Part shown: piece after piece, positions 41,347 to 49,408 of the stretch
Layout: every line of letters begins with the position of its first letter
Position numbering within the stretch: the stretch's first letter is position 1
DNA from: Amycolatopsis japonica
GTDB taxonomy: Bacteria > Actinomycetota > Actinomycetes > Mycobacteriales > Pseudonocardiaceae
Assembly (NCBI RefSeq): GCF_000732925.1
Contig: NZ_CP008953.1
Coordinates: 2,728,001 to 2,792,000, forward strand
Direction: 5' to 3'
Length of the DNA stretch: 64,000 nt
Notes under the pieces: model-generated
The model's input: only the letters and a program-made list of their open reading frames with translations
What the model was told of the DNA's origin: nothing
Database searches by the model: none
Made by a program: the position numbers and the translations under genes

Positions 41347-42354
41347 TCACGGGCAGGCGAGGACCGGGGCTTGCGGACGGCCACCGCCGTGCAGGTCGCT
41401 CAGCGGAACCCTGGCCAGACCGAGGATCGCCTGCGCGGTCGCGCGCGGGGCGGTCGTCGGGTTCGGACCGGTGGCGTCGTAGGCGATCGCGCCGCGGTCG
41501 GCCTCGGCGCCGGCGCAGCCGGTCTGCAGCGACCGCAGGAATTCCCGCGCCTTGACCGCGGCGGCGGGACGATGACCGGCCAGCGCTTCCGCGGCGAGGC
41601 CGGTGCTGTTGGCGTTGGGCGCGTTCGCGCCGACGCCGAAGCCGCCGTTCGCGTGCTGCTTCGTGACCAGCCACGACGTGCCCTCGCGGGCGTTCACCGG
41701 GTCACCGACGGCGCGCAAGGCCTGGACGACCGTCGCGGTCGCGTCGACGTCGCTCGTGCACGTCGCTTCGCCGAAGTTCTGCGGGAAACCGCCGTCCGCG
41801 CACTGGGTGCCCGCGAGGAACGTCACGGCCGACGCCGGGGCGCCGCCCGGGGTGCGGTCCAGCGCCAGGAGGGCGAGCGACTGCGAGAGGGCGTTGGAGT
41901 AGTCGCCGTACTCGGATCGGTCGGAGAACCGGCCGGACGGCGTGAGCAGCGAAAGCAGGCCCGCCTTCAAGTCGACGCCGCCGAACGACGCCAGGTCCTT
42001 GCCCCGGATCTGCGCGGCGAGCATCAGTTTGGCGTGCGCGCCCGCATAGGCCTCGGTGCCGCCCCCGACGTAGCCGGTGGTGACCTCCGGCTTCGCGAGC
42101 CAGGCGATCGCCTTGCCCGCGTTCGTGTCCGACACGCCGGCCGCGGCGAACGCGAAGATCGCGTCGATCGTCAGGCCCTGATCGGGGAACTTCTGGCCGC
42201 CGAAGTCGGCCTCGAACCGTTCGCCGTCGGTCATCTGCCTGGCGAGCCAGCCGGCGGCGGCGTCCGCCTTGTCGTGGGTGGCCGCGGCCGCCGCCGGAGC
42301 GGCGACCAGCCCGATGCCGCACAGCAGGGCGACAGCGAAAACCAAACGTCTCAT
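41347..42354 (-). CDS. secreted single alpha6/alpha6-barrel protein, B12-riboswitch controlled (transcobalamin alpha-domain-like)
   Basis: 335 residues: signal peptide 1-26 (VFAVALLCGIGLVAAPAAAA), then one helical-barrel domain with prenyltransferase/squalene-cyclase-type repeats (PDQGLTIDAIFAFAAAG; CADGGFPQNFGEATC; HANGGFGVGANAPNANSTGL). Four cysteines (about 185, 199, 280, 334) could form disulfides. There is no membrane anchor, so it should be released. It is homologous to the barrels of the 811-residue protein encoded divergently (shared PN.NSTGL and QCADG.FP motifs). Transcribed from a cobalamin riboswitch (42386-42525). Animal intrinsic factor and transcobalamin bind B12 with the same barrel fold, so a corrinoid-binding role is inferred. 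Confidence 0.82.
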   Translation of the reverse strand: MRRLVFAVALLCGIGLVAAPAAAAATHDKADAAAGWLARQMTDGERFEADFGGQKFPDQGLTIDAIFAFAAAGVSDTNAGKAIAWLAKPEVTTGYVGGGTEAYAGAHAKLMLAAQIRGKDLASFGGVDLKAGLLSLLTPSGRFSDRSEYGDYSNALSQSLALLALDRTPGGAPASAVTFLAGTQCADGGFPQNFGEATCTSDVDATATVVQALRAVGDPVNAREGTSWLVTKQHANGGFGVGANAPNANSTGLAAEALAGHRPAAAVKAREFLRSLQTGCAGAEADRGAIAYDATGPNPTTAPRATAQAILGLARVPLSDLHGGGRPQAPVLACP

Positions 42355-42385
42355 GAGAACCCTTTCCCGCATTTCCACGACAGGA

Positions 42386-42525
42386 GTCGGTGACACCGTG
42401 CGATGTGGGTGACCGGGCTCGCCTGGAAGGCACACCGTTGCGGGACAGCGCCGGACTCTCACCGGACTTCCCCCACGACCGCGCCTGAAGACTCTCACCC
42501 CGGTCGGGTGCGGGATACCGCCGGG
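42386..42525 (-). ncRNA. cobalamin riboswitch (minus strand)
   Basis: Read on the - strand, the conserved B12-box core at 42471-42433 (GGAAGTCCGGTGAGAGTCCG followed by GCGCTGTCCCGCAACGGTG) and the downstream GCGAGCCCGGTCACCC (42422-42407) match the cobalamin aptamer. GTGGG/CCCAC pairing closes the core. The 5' boundary is approximate. It precedes the secreted barrel gene (start 42354), so B12 should repress it, probably at translation since no U-rich terminator is visible. Confidence 0.92.
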
Positions 42526-42579
42526 TGCCCATGTGATCCTCACGACCGACTGGCCGGTGGTACCTACCGGAGGTGAACA

Positions 42580-42712
42580 GGTGTTAACCTCGGCTGGCTC
42601 GACAACAGAACACCGCCGCCCGTGACGGGGAAGCCGGTCGAAATCCGGCGCTGTCGCGCAACCGTGGGCCCTTCGCAGGGCGAGCCGGGATACCGAACGG
42701 GCGGACGTACGA
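42580..42712 (+). ncRNA. cobalamin riboswitch (plus strand)
   Basis: The core at 42627-42666 (GGGGAAGCCGGTCGAAATCC then GGCGCTGTCGCGCAACCGTG) and 42678-42694 (GGGCGAGCCGGGATACC) are hallmarks of the cobalamin aptamer. Closing stem CCGCCCGT (42616-42623) pairs perfectly with ACGGGCGG (42697-42704). It lies 72 nt upstream of the 811-residue barrel protein and the ECF transporter operon. Only about 50 bp separate it from the minus-strand riboswitch. Confidence 0.94.
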
Positions 42713-42756
42713 ACCACTGTCGCGATAAACAGGGGTGACTGCGGCGTCCCGCGCTG

Positions 42757-42780
42757 TCCTCCGCCATGCCGCAAGGAGGA
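42757..42780 (+). promoter_or_regulatory. Shine-Dalgarno-sequestering hairpin of the plus-strand B12 riboswitch
   Basis: TCCTCC at 42757-42762 is exactly complementary to GGAGGA at 42775-42780, the ribosome site of ATG 42784, with a 12-nt loop. It therefore provides a ready OFF structure in which the ribosome site is masked, placed between the aptamer and the gene. Confidence 0.7.
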
Positions 42781-42783
42781 GTC

Positions 42784-45219
42784 ATGCGCCGCGGGTACCT
42801 GGCCGCGTCGGCGTTCGCCGTCATCGTCACCATGATCGCCGCACCGCTCAGCGGGACGGCGACGGCGGCGAACGATCCCGGTGCGGCGAAGGTGAATTCC
42901 CGCTGGCTCGCGACGAAGCTGAAGCCGGACGGCACATTCGACAACCCCAGCGGCGGCTCACTGCCCGACCACGGCCTGATGCTCGACGCGCTCTTCGCGA
43001 TGTACGCCGCGGGCGAAGGCGCGCGGGCCGAGCCGATCGTGAAGTTCCTCGACGACCAGGGTCACGCCACCGACTACTTCACCTGGGACGGGCTCGCCCC
43101 CGGCGCGGGATACGACAAGATCATCGTCGGCGGCGCCGTGGCGAAGACGATGGTCGCCGCCCAGGTGTCCGGCCGGAATCCGCGGGCCTTCGACGGCTAC
43201 GACCTGGTCGCAGAGACCCATGCGGCCATCATGCGCAAGGGCCCCGACAAGGGCCGGGTCAGCGACTACTCCAAGGATCCCGCCCTCGCCGACGCGGTGA
43301 GCAACAACGCGAACATGTTCGGCCAGGCGCTCGGCGTGATCGGGCTCGCCGTGGTGGGAGAGAACGACCGGATCGCCATCGACAGGCTGCTGACCCAGCA
43401 GTGTTCCGAGGGCTACTTCCGCGTCCTCTTCTCCTACATCCCGACGAAGGAGACCGGCGACCACGTCACTCCGGACGGCCGCAAGGTCTCGACCTGCGAC
43501 GAGGGTAAACCGCTCGGTCTTTCCCCGACCGACGGTGACGCCACCGGGCTCGCCCTCTCGGCGATGCTGGCCGCGAAGAAGGCGGGCGCGGCCGGTCTCG
43601 ACGCCCCGATCGCCAAGACCGTCTCCTGGCTCAAGGCGAACCAGACGCCCGGCGGCGGCTGGGGTGGCGGCGTCGGCACCGAGGCGCCGAACACCAACAG
43701 CACCGGCCTGATCGTCCAAGCGCTCGTCGACGCAGGCGGCGCGAACGCGGCGGTGGACAAGGGCGTGCGGTTCCTCAAATCCGCGCAGGCGAACGCCGCG
43801 GCCGACTCCGGGAACAAGCTCGCGGGCGAACTCGGCGCGATCGCCTACGACCCGGCTTCCTACGAGGCGGCGCGTTCCTCCGGCATCAGCGGCCTCGACA
43901 CCTGGATCCGCGCGAGTGCCCAGGCTTCGCTCGGGTTGTCGCAGGTCGGTTTCTACCCGCTTGCGAAGGGCGAAGTCCTGCCGCCGACCACCGGCGTCCC
44001 GGAAACCCCGGCTCCTGTGACGCAGCCGCACAAGCCCGCTCCTGAGCCCAAGAAATCCATCACGCCCAAGGCGTCCACCGGCGCCCGGGTGTCGACGGTC
44101 GCGGCGATCGCCGCTCCGGTCACCGCGACCCCGGCCGTCCGCCTCGGGGCCTACCTGACGAACCGGCTCGTCGGCGGCGACCACGTCGAGGTCACCGAGG
44201 ACGGCAAGACCTACGTCGACTACGACGCCACCGCCGACGTGGTGCTGGCCTTGCGGGCGTTGGACCAGCAGCCGGACGCGGTCGCCCGCGCTTCGCGGTT
44301 CCTGCTGAAGCCCGAAGCCGTGCAGGCCTACGCGCACGGAGCGCCGTACGAACAGGGTCAGGCGTCGTACGCCGAACCGCTCGCGAAACTCGTGCTCGTC
44401 GCCGAATTCGCGAAGTCGGACGTCGCCGGTCCGTTGCGTGCCGATCTGGTGAAACTGCGCGGTACCGACGGGGAATTCACCGACACCGGATCGTTCGCCG
44501 ACGCCGATCGGACGGTCGAGCGGCACGCTTGGGCGGTCCTCGCCACCGCCGCCGATCCCGGCCCCGCGGTCGAACTGCTCCTCTCCCGCCAATGCGCGGA
44601 CGGGACCTTCCCGAAGCACCTCGACACCGCGGAATGCGGTTCCGGCGACCTCGCCGCGACGGCCGCCGCGGTCACCGCGCTCGTCGCCCGTCCGCACACG
44701 GATGCCGCGCCGCCGACCAGACGCCCGGACGGCTGGACCGAACGGCGCGTGTCGGCGTTCGTCTCCGCGGTGGACGCGCTCGGCGTCCGGCCCACCGGCG
44801 AGGGCTTGGTGACGGGAGAAGGCGGCGAGGTGGACATCGCGCTCAGCGCCACCGTCGCCGCCGCGCGGCAGACCGCCGGTCTCGACGCGAGCGGAACCGC
44901 GCGCTCGCTGGGCAAGCTCGTCCAGCAGGACGGCGGATTCGCCAAGGGAACCGGGGGAGAGACCGATTTCCCGACCAGTTCGGCCGCCGCACAAGGGGTC
45001 GCGGGCCGGTCTTGGCTCACCGCCGCGGATTCCCCGCTGTCACCCGCGATCCGGCTCCCGCTGACCGCCGGCACCGATACACCGGCGCTGGCCGCCGCCC
45101 AGTCCGACGACCGGCCGGGATGGCTGATCTGGGGACTCGCCGGGCTGGCCGTGCTGTTCCTCTCCACCGCGATCGCGCTCGTCTTCGTACTTCGTCGTTT
45201 CACCAAGAAAAGGGGGTAA
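42784..45219 (+). CDS. membrane-anchored double alpha6/alpha6-barrel exported protein (putative surface corrinoid binder)
   Basis: 811 residues. Signal peptide 1-29 (FAVIVTMIAAPLSGTATAA). Barrel 1 at about 35-395 (PDHGLMLDALFAMYAAGEG; GGWGGGVGTEAPNTNSTGL; QASLGLSQVGF). Pro/Lys-rich linker 400-435 (PETPAPVTQPHKPAPEPKK). Barrel 2 at about 445-765 (QCADGTFPKHLDTAECGSGD; QQDGGFAKGTGGETDFPTSS). C-terminal membrane helix 779-804 (WLIWGLAGLAVLFLSTAIAL) with a short Arg/Lys tail. AAGGAGGA sets ATG 42784. First gene of the B12-riboswitch operon. The barrels are of the terpene-cyclase/transcobalamin alpha-domain class. Two barrels in one chain could bind two ligands or clasp one between them. Function inferred from fold and riboswitch. 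Confidence 0.85.
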   Translation: MRRGYLAASAFAVIVTMIAAPLSGTATAANDPGAAKVNSRWLATKLKPDGTFDNPSGGSLPDHGLMLDALFAMYAAGEGARAEPIVKFLDDQGHATDYFTWDGLAPGAGYDKIIVGGAVAKTMVAAQVSGRNPRAFDGYDLVAETHAAIMRKGPDKGRVSDYSKDPALADAVSNNANMFGQALGVIGLAVVGENDRIAIDRLLTQQCSEGYFRVLFSYIPTKETGDHVTPDGRKVSTCDEGKPLGLSPTDGDATGLALSAMLAAKKAGAAGLDAPIAKTVSWLKANQTPGGGWGGGVGTEAPNTNSTGLIVQALVDAGGANAAVDKGVRFLKSAQANAAADSGNKLAGELGAIAYDPASYEAARSSGISGLDTWIRASAQASLGLSQVGFYPLAKGEVLPPTTGVPETPAPVTQPHKPAPEPKKSITPKASTGARVSTVAAIAAPVTATPAVRLGAYLTNRLVGGDHVEVTEDGKTYVDYDATADVVLALRALDQQPDAVARASRFLLKPEAVQAYAHGAPYEQGQASYAEPLAKLVLVAEFAKSDVAGPLRADLVKLRGTDGEFTDTGSFADADRTVERHAWAVLATAADPGPAVELLLSRQCADGTFPKHLDTAECGSGDLAATAAAVTALVARPHTDAAPPTRRPDGWTERRVSAFVSAVDALGVRPTGEGLVTGEGGEVDIALSATVAAARQTAGLDASGTARSLGKLVQQDGGFAKGTGGETDFPTSSAAAQGVAGRSWLTAADSPLSPAIRLPLTAGTDTPALAAAQSDDRPGWLIWGLAGLAVLFLSTAIALVFVLRRFTKKRG

Positions 45220-45223
45220 CACC

Positions 45224-45784
45224 ATGAAGAGACTGCTCGCCGTCACGACCGTCCTCATCGGACTCATCGGGCTGTCCGCCGCACCCGCGAACGCGGTCGA
45301 CACCACGAAGGGCTACGCCGGGATCTGCACCGGTGCCGACGCGCGCACCGGGGTCACGGTCGTGATCGACTTCCAGGAGCTGGCCGCCCCGACGATCACC
45401 CGCTGCTCGCCCAACGCCACGCCGGGCACCGCCCGCACGGGGATCAAGGCGTTGCAGGACGCGGGGATCGCGGTCGCCGGCACCGCGCGCTGGGGGCTCG
45501 CTTTCGTCTGCCGTCTGGAAGGGCGCCCGTCCGCGACGGAGACGCTCCCGCTGACGACCAACCCGAATTACAAGGAAGCGTGCGTCACCACCCCGCCCGC
45601 GGGCGCGTACTGGGGCTACTGGAACGCCGACGGTTCCGGTTCCACCTGGACCTACAGCAGCTCGGGTGCCCTCAACCGCAACGTCGTCCCGGGCGGTTTC
45701 GAGGGCTGGTCGTTCTCGCTGAACAAGTCCGCGACCACCAACCCGCCGCCCGGCGTCACGCCGAGGAACCCGGCCATCCCGTGA
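45224..45784 (+). CDS. secreted DUF4430/transcobalamin-beta-domain-like protein, soluble form
   Basis: 186 residues: signal peptide 1-26 (VLIGLIGLSAAPANA), then one small beta-rich domain with GVTVVIDFQELAAPTITRCS, RTGIKALQDAGIAVAGTARW, FVCRLEGRPSATETLPL, GAYWGYWNADGSGSTWTYSS and VPGGFEGWSFSLN. The order (ALxxAGF, then FVCRxxGxP, then a WxYW..dG.WtYS strand, then GWSF) resembles the DUF4430 fold that caps B12 in transcobalamin and intrinsic factor. Paired cysteines suggest disulfides. There is no anchor. It overlaps the next gene by 4 bp (GTGA) and is its paralogue. Confidence 0.8.
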   Translation: MKRLLAVTTVLIGLIGLSAAPANAVDTTKGYAGICTGADARTGVTVVIDFQELAAPTITRCSPNATPGTARTGIKALQDAGIAVAGTARWGLAFVCRLEGRPSATETLPLTTNPNYKEACVTTPPAGAYWGYWNADGSGSTWTYSSSGALNRNVVPGGFEGWSFSLNKSATTNPPPGVTPRNPAIP

Positions 45785-46704
45785 AAAGGGTCCTTCCCGT
45801 GGTGGCGGCGGTCTTCCTGATCGCCGCCACGGCGCCGTCCGCGCACGCGGTCGACCAGAGCAAGGGATATCCGGGGTTCTGCAAGGACGCCACCGGGGTC
45901 ACCGTCGTCGTCGACTTCCAGCAGCTCGGCGGCACGACCATCGTGCGGTGCAATCCCCAGACCACCCGTGGCACCGGGCTGGACGCGCTCAAGGGCGCCG
46001 GTTTCCAGATCGCCGGAGTCCAGCGCTGGGGTGAGTCGTTCGTCTGCCGGGTCGAGAACCGCCCGTCCGCGGCTGAGGCCGTCCCCGTCGCGGGTCGCGG
46101 TGACTACCGTGAGCCTTGCGTCGACACGCCTCCGGCTCAGGCCTATTGGTCCTACTGGCACGCCTCGAACAACTGCGCCTGGGACTACAGCCAGTGGGGC
46201 GTCAAGAACCGTGACTTCATCCCCGGCGGTTTCGAAGGCTGGTCGTTCTCCTTGAACGCCACCACCCAGAGCAACCCGGTCCCGCGGGTCTCCGCCGTAC
46301 GGCCCGGCACGGAGAGCCAGCCCTGTGTGCCGCGCGAGGAGGCCAAGCCGGTCACGGGTGACCCCGGCGAGCGCCAGCAGCGACCGCCGTCGGGGAACGG
46401 ACAGCAGGCCGACGGCTCCCAGCCGACGACGGGTGCCGGAGAAGGTCCGGCCGCGGGTCCGAGTTCCGCCGCGCTGCCGCCGCCCAAACCGCGCCCGAGT
46501 GCTTCGGCACGGCCGAAGGCGCAGGATCCGTCGATGAACGTCGCGTTCACCGGCGGCGAGAACGCCGAGGACGTCAACGCGGTGATCGACCGCGAGTCCG
46601 GAGCGGGCGGCTGGGCGCCTTGGGCCGCGGGAGCCGTGGTACTCGCGCTGTGCGTGGCGGGATTCCTGATGGCACGCAGACGCAAACGCGCACAAGGAGT
46701 TTGA
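45781..46704 (+). CDS. membrane-anchored DUF4430/transcobalamin-beta-domain-like protein
   Basis: 307 residues: signal peptide 1-23 (AAVFLIAATAPSAHA), then a domain paralogous to the preceding protein (GVTVVVDFQQLGGTTIVRCN; TGLDALKGAGFQIAGVQRWG; FVCRVENRPSA; AYWSYWHASNNCAWDYSQWG; IPGGFEGWSFSLN). A long Pro/Ser/Glu-rich wall-spanning linker follows (about 165-265), then a membrane helix (WAPWAAGAVVLALCVAGFLM) with RRRKRAQ stop-transfer. GTG start at 45781. The linker would hold the domain in the cell wall near the barrel protein. A role as the corrinoid cap or handover module is inferred. Confidence 0.8.
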   Translation: MKRVLPVVAAVFLIAATAPSAHAVDQSKGYPGFCKDATGVTVVVDFQQLGGTTIVRCNPQTTRGTGLDALKGAGFQIAGVQRWGESFVCRVENRPSAAEAVPVAGRGDYREPCVDTPPAQAYWSYWHASNNCAWDYSQWGVKNRDFIPGGFEGWSFSLNATTQSNPVPRVSAVRPGTESQPCVPREEAKPVTGDPGERQQRPPSGNGQQADGSQPTTGAGEGPAAGPSSAALPPPKPRPSASARPKAQDPSMNVAFTGGENAEDVNAVIDRESGAGGWAPWAAGAVVLALCVAGFLMARRRKRAQGV

Positions 46705-47816
46705 TGACGTCCTACTTCCTGCCGCGCGATCTGCACCCGGCCGCGTGGTGGGTGTGGGCGCTCGGACTCGCCGTCGCGGCGACCCGCACGACGAACCCGT
46801 GGCTGCTGCTGACCATCGTGGCCGTCGCGGGGTACGTCGTCGTGGCCCGCCGCAGTGAGGCGCCGTGGGCGCTGGCGTTCCGGCTCTACCTGTACCTCGG
46901 CGCGTTCATCGTCGCGATCCGGGTGTTCTTCCGTGTCGTGTTCGGCGGCGGTGAGGGGGCCACGATCATCCTGCGGCTGCCCGAAATCCCGCTGCCGGAA
47001 TGGGCGGCGGGCATCCGGCTCTTCGGCGACGTCTCCGCGGAATCGTTGCTGGGCGGGCTCTACGACGGGATGCGGCTGGCGACGATGGTGATCTGCCTCG
47101 GCGCGGCCAATGCGCTCGCGAACCCGAAACGGCTGCTCAAGGCGATGCCGCCGGCGCTGTACGAGGTGGGCACGGCGGTGATCGTCGCGCTGTCGGTGTT
47201 CCCGCAGCTCGCCGAGAGTGTGCTGCGGGTCCGGCGGGCACGCAGGCTGCGCGGCGGTTCGGGGAAGAGGAAGGTGAAGGCGCTGCACACCATCCTCATC
47301 CCGGTACTGGAGGACGCGCTTTCCCGCTCGCTGCAGCTCGCCGCGTCGATGGATTCACGCGGCTACGGCCGCGCGGGAACGGTCGAAGCGCGGGCCAGGC
47401 TGATCACGGGCACGTTGATGATCATCGGCCTGCTCGGCGTCTGCGTCGGTGTTTACGCCACTTTGGACGGTTCGACGCCCCGATACCTGGCCGCACCGGT
47501 GCTTTCCGCCGGAGTCGTGATCGGACTCGCCGGATTCCGGTCGGCGGGCAAACGCGTCCGGCGCACGCGTTACCGGCCGGATCGCTGGCAGCCGCCGGAG
47601 ATCGTCGTCGCCCTCAGCGGGATCGCCGTCGCGGCCGTCCTGTTCACGACGTCGGAGGTGAACCCGATGAACATGAACCCGTCGCTGATCGGCCTGTCCT
47701 GGCCGTCGCTGTCGTGGGTGCCGTTGCTCGGGGTGCTGATCGGCGTGCTGCCCGCGTTCCTCACCCCGGCCCCCGAACCTCCTTACGCCGCACTGGAAGA
47801 AGAAGTGCACGCATGA
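46704..47816 (+). CDS. ecfT: ECF transporter T component (EcfT/CbiQ family)
   Basis: 370 residues, about 7-8 membrane segments beginning PAAWWVWALGLAVAATRTTN. The EcfT coupling-helix motifs are present: SVFPQLAESVLRVRRARRLR and LQLAASMDSRGYGRAG, the Ala-Arg-Gly-type signatures that contact the two ATPases. Longer than a minimal EcfT because of an extra C-terminal membrane pair. The ATG at 46704 overlaps the previous stop (TGATG), and the gene itself overlaps the ATPase gene by 4 bp. Confidence 0.92.
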   Translation: MTSYFLPRDLHPAAWWVWALGLAVAATRTTNPWLLLTIVAVAGYVVVARRSEAPWALAFRLYLYLGAFIVAIRVFFRVVFGGGEGATIILRLPEIPLPEWAAGIRLFGDVSAESLLGGLYDGMRLATMVICLGAANALANPKRLLKAMPPALYEVGTAVIVALSVFPQLAESVLRVRRARRLRGGSGKRKVKALHTILIPVLEDALSRSLQLAASMDSRGYGRAGTVEARARLITGTLMIIGLLGVCVGVYATLDGSTPRYLAAPVLSAGVVIGLAGFRSAGKRVRRTRYRPDRWQPPEIVVALSGIAVAAVLFTTSEVNPMNMNPSLIGLSWPSLSWVPLLGVLIGVLPAFLTPAPEPPYAALEEEVHA

Positions 47817-49408
47817 TCGAACTGGACCACGTTTCCTTCACCTATCACGGCCGCGCCGAACCGGTGCTGTCCGACGTGACGCTGTCCATCGGTGAAGGCG
47901 AACTCGTGCTGTTCGCGGGCCGGACCGGGGCGGGCAAGTCGACGCTGCTCGGCACGATCAACGGTCTCGTCCCGCATTTCACCGGCGGTCACCTCGAAGG
48001 CACGGTGTCCGTCGACGGCGTGACGACGCGGTCCCGGCCGCCGCGCGAGTTCGCGCATCTGGTCGGCGTCGTCGGCCAGGATCCGCTCGCGGGCTTCGTC
48101 ACCGACACGGTGGAGGACGAACTCGCGTACGGCATGGAGCAACTCGGCCTGAGCCCGCAGGTGATGCGACGCCGGGTGGAGGAGACCCTCGACCTCCTCG
48201 GCATCGCGGAACTGCGCAGGCGCGCGTTGCGGACGCTGTCCGGCGGGCAGCAGCAGCGGGTGGCGATCGGCGCGGTGCTCACCACTCACCCCAAGGTGCT
48301 GGTACTGGACGAACCGACGTCGGCGCTGGACCCGACGGCGGCCGAGGAAGTGCTCGCGACGCTGGCCAGGTTGGTGGAGGACCTCGGCACGACGGTGCTG
48401 ATGGCCGAGCACCGGATGGAACGCGTGATCCCGTTCGCGGACCGGATGATCCACGTACCGGGTACCGGGGAGGTGATCGACGGAACGCCACCGGAAGTGC
48501 TGAAGGACATGCCCATCGCGCCGCCGATCGTCCACTTGGGACGGTTGGCGGGCTGGGACCCGCTGCCGATGTCGGTCCGTGATGCCCGGCGGCGCGCTTC
48601 TTCGCTGACGTTGGGCGCTCCGCCCGCGCGAAACACGACCGTGGGCGAAGAACTGCTGGCCGCGTCCGGCGTCGTCGTGCGCTACGGGCCGAAGGTGGCG
48701 GTGCGGGAGGTCGATCTCGCCCTGCGCGCCGGCGAGGTGCTGGCGATGATGGGGCGCAACGGATCCGGCAAGTCGTCGCTGCTGTGGGCGGTGCAGGGTT
48801 CCGGCCCGCGGCAGGGCGGCAAGGTCACCGTCGAGGGCAAGGACCCGAAGACGCTGAGCAGTGCCGCGGCACGCGCCCTGGTCGGGATGGTGCCGCAGAC
48901 CGCGAGCGATCTGCTGTACCTGCAGACCGTCGCCGCCGAATGCGAAGCCGCCGACGCGGAATCGGGTGCGGAGCCGGGGAAGTGCCGGGAACTGCTCGAC
49001 AGGCTCGCTCCGGGCATCGATCCCGCGTCGCATCCCCGTGATCTCTCGGAGGGGCAGCGTCTCGCGCTCGTGCTCGCGGTCCAGTTGTCGGCCGCCCCGC
49101 GGATCATGCTGCTGGACGAACCGACCCGCGGCCTCGACTACACTGCGAAGGCGGCGCTGGCGCGGATGATCGCTTCGCTCACGGCGGAGGGCAAGGCGAT
49201 CGTCGTGGCCACCCACGACGTCGAATTCGTCGCGACGATCGCGGACCGCGTGCTCGTGATGGCGGAAGGGGAGGTCGTCTCGGACGGCCCGACCGGTGAG
49301 GTGCTCGGCGGCTCCCCGGCGTTCGCCACGCAGATCGCGAAGATCCTCGGCGAGCCCTGGCTCACCGTCGACGAGGTCCGGTCCGCGCTTCCGCAGGAGG
49401 TCTCGTGA
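47813..49408 (+). CDS. ecfA: fused ECF transporter ATPase (EcfA-EcfA')
   Basis: 531 residues holding two nucleotide-binding domains. NBD1 (1-235): Walker A AGRTGAGKSTLL, signature LSGGQQQRVAIGAVL, Walker B VLVLDEPTSALDP. NBD2 (280-520): Walker A GRNGSGKSSLL, variant signature LSEGQRLALVLAVQL (Glu for Gly), Walker B IMLLDEPTRGLDY and H-loop VATHDVEFV. The fused A1A2 arrangement is common in actinobacterial ECF systems. ATG 47813 overlaps ecfT. Confidence 0.95.
   Translation: MIELDHVSFTYHGRAEPVLSDVTLSIGEGELVLFAGRTGAGKSTLLGTINGLVPHFTGGHLEGTVSVDGVTTRSRPPREFAHLVGVVGQDPLAGFVTDTVEDELAYGMEQLGLSPQVMRRRVEETLDLLGIAELRRRALRTLSGGQQQRVAIGAVLTTHPKVLVLDEPTSALDPTAAEEVLATLARLVEDLGTTVLMAEHRMERVIPFADRMIHVPGTGEVIDGTPPEVLKDMPIAPPIVHLGRLAGWDPLPMSVRDARRRASSLTLGAPPARNTTVGEELLAASGVVVRYGPKVAVREVDLALRAGEVLAMMGRNGSGKSSLLWAVQGSGPRQGGKVTVEGKDPKTLSSAAARALVGMVPQTASDLLYLQTVAAECEAADAESGAEPGKCRELLDRLAPGIDPASHPRDLSEGQRLALVLAVQLSAAPRIMLLDEPTRGLDYTAKAALARMIASLTAEGKAIVVATHDVEFVATIADRVLVMAEGEVVSDGPTGEVLGGSPAFATQIAKILGEPWLTVDEVRSALPQEVS

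Noticed and set aside
42784..45219. Terpene cyclase / squalene-hopene cyclase function for the double-barrel protein
   Set aside because: It has a signal peptide and membrane anchor, lacks a DxDD-type catalytic motif, and is under a cobalamin riboswitch with an ECF transporter.
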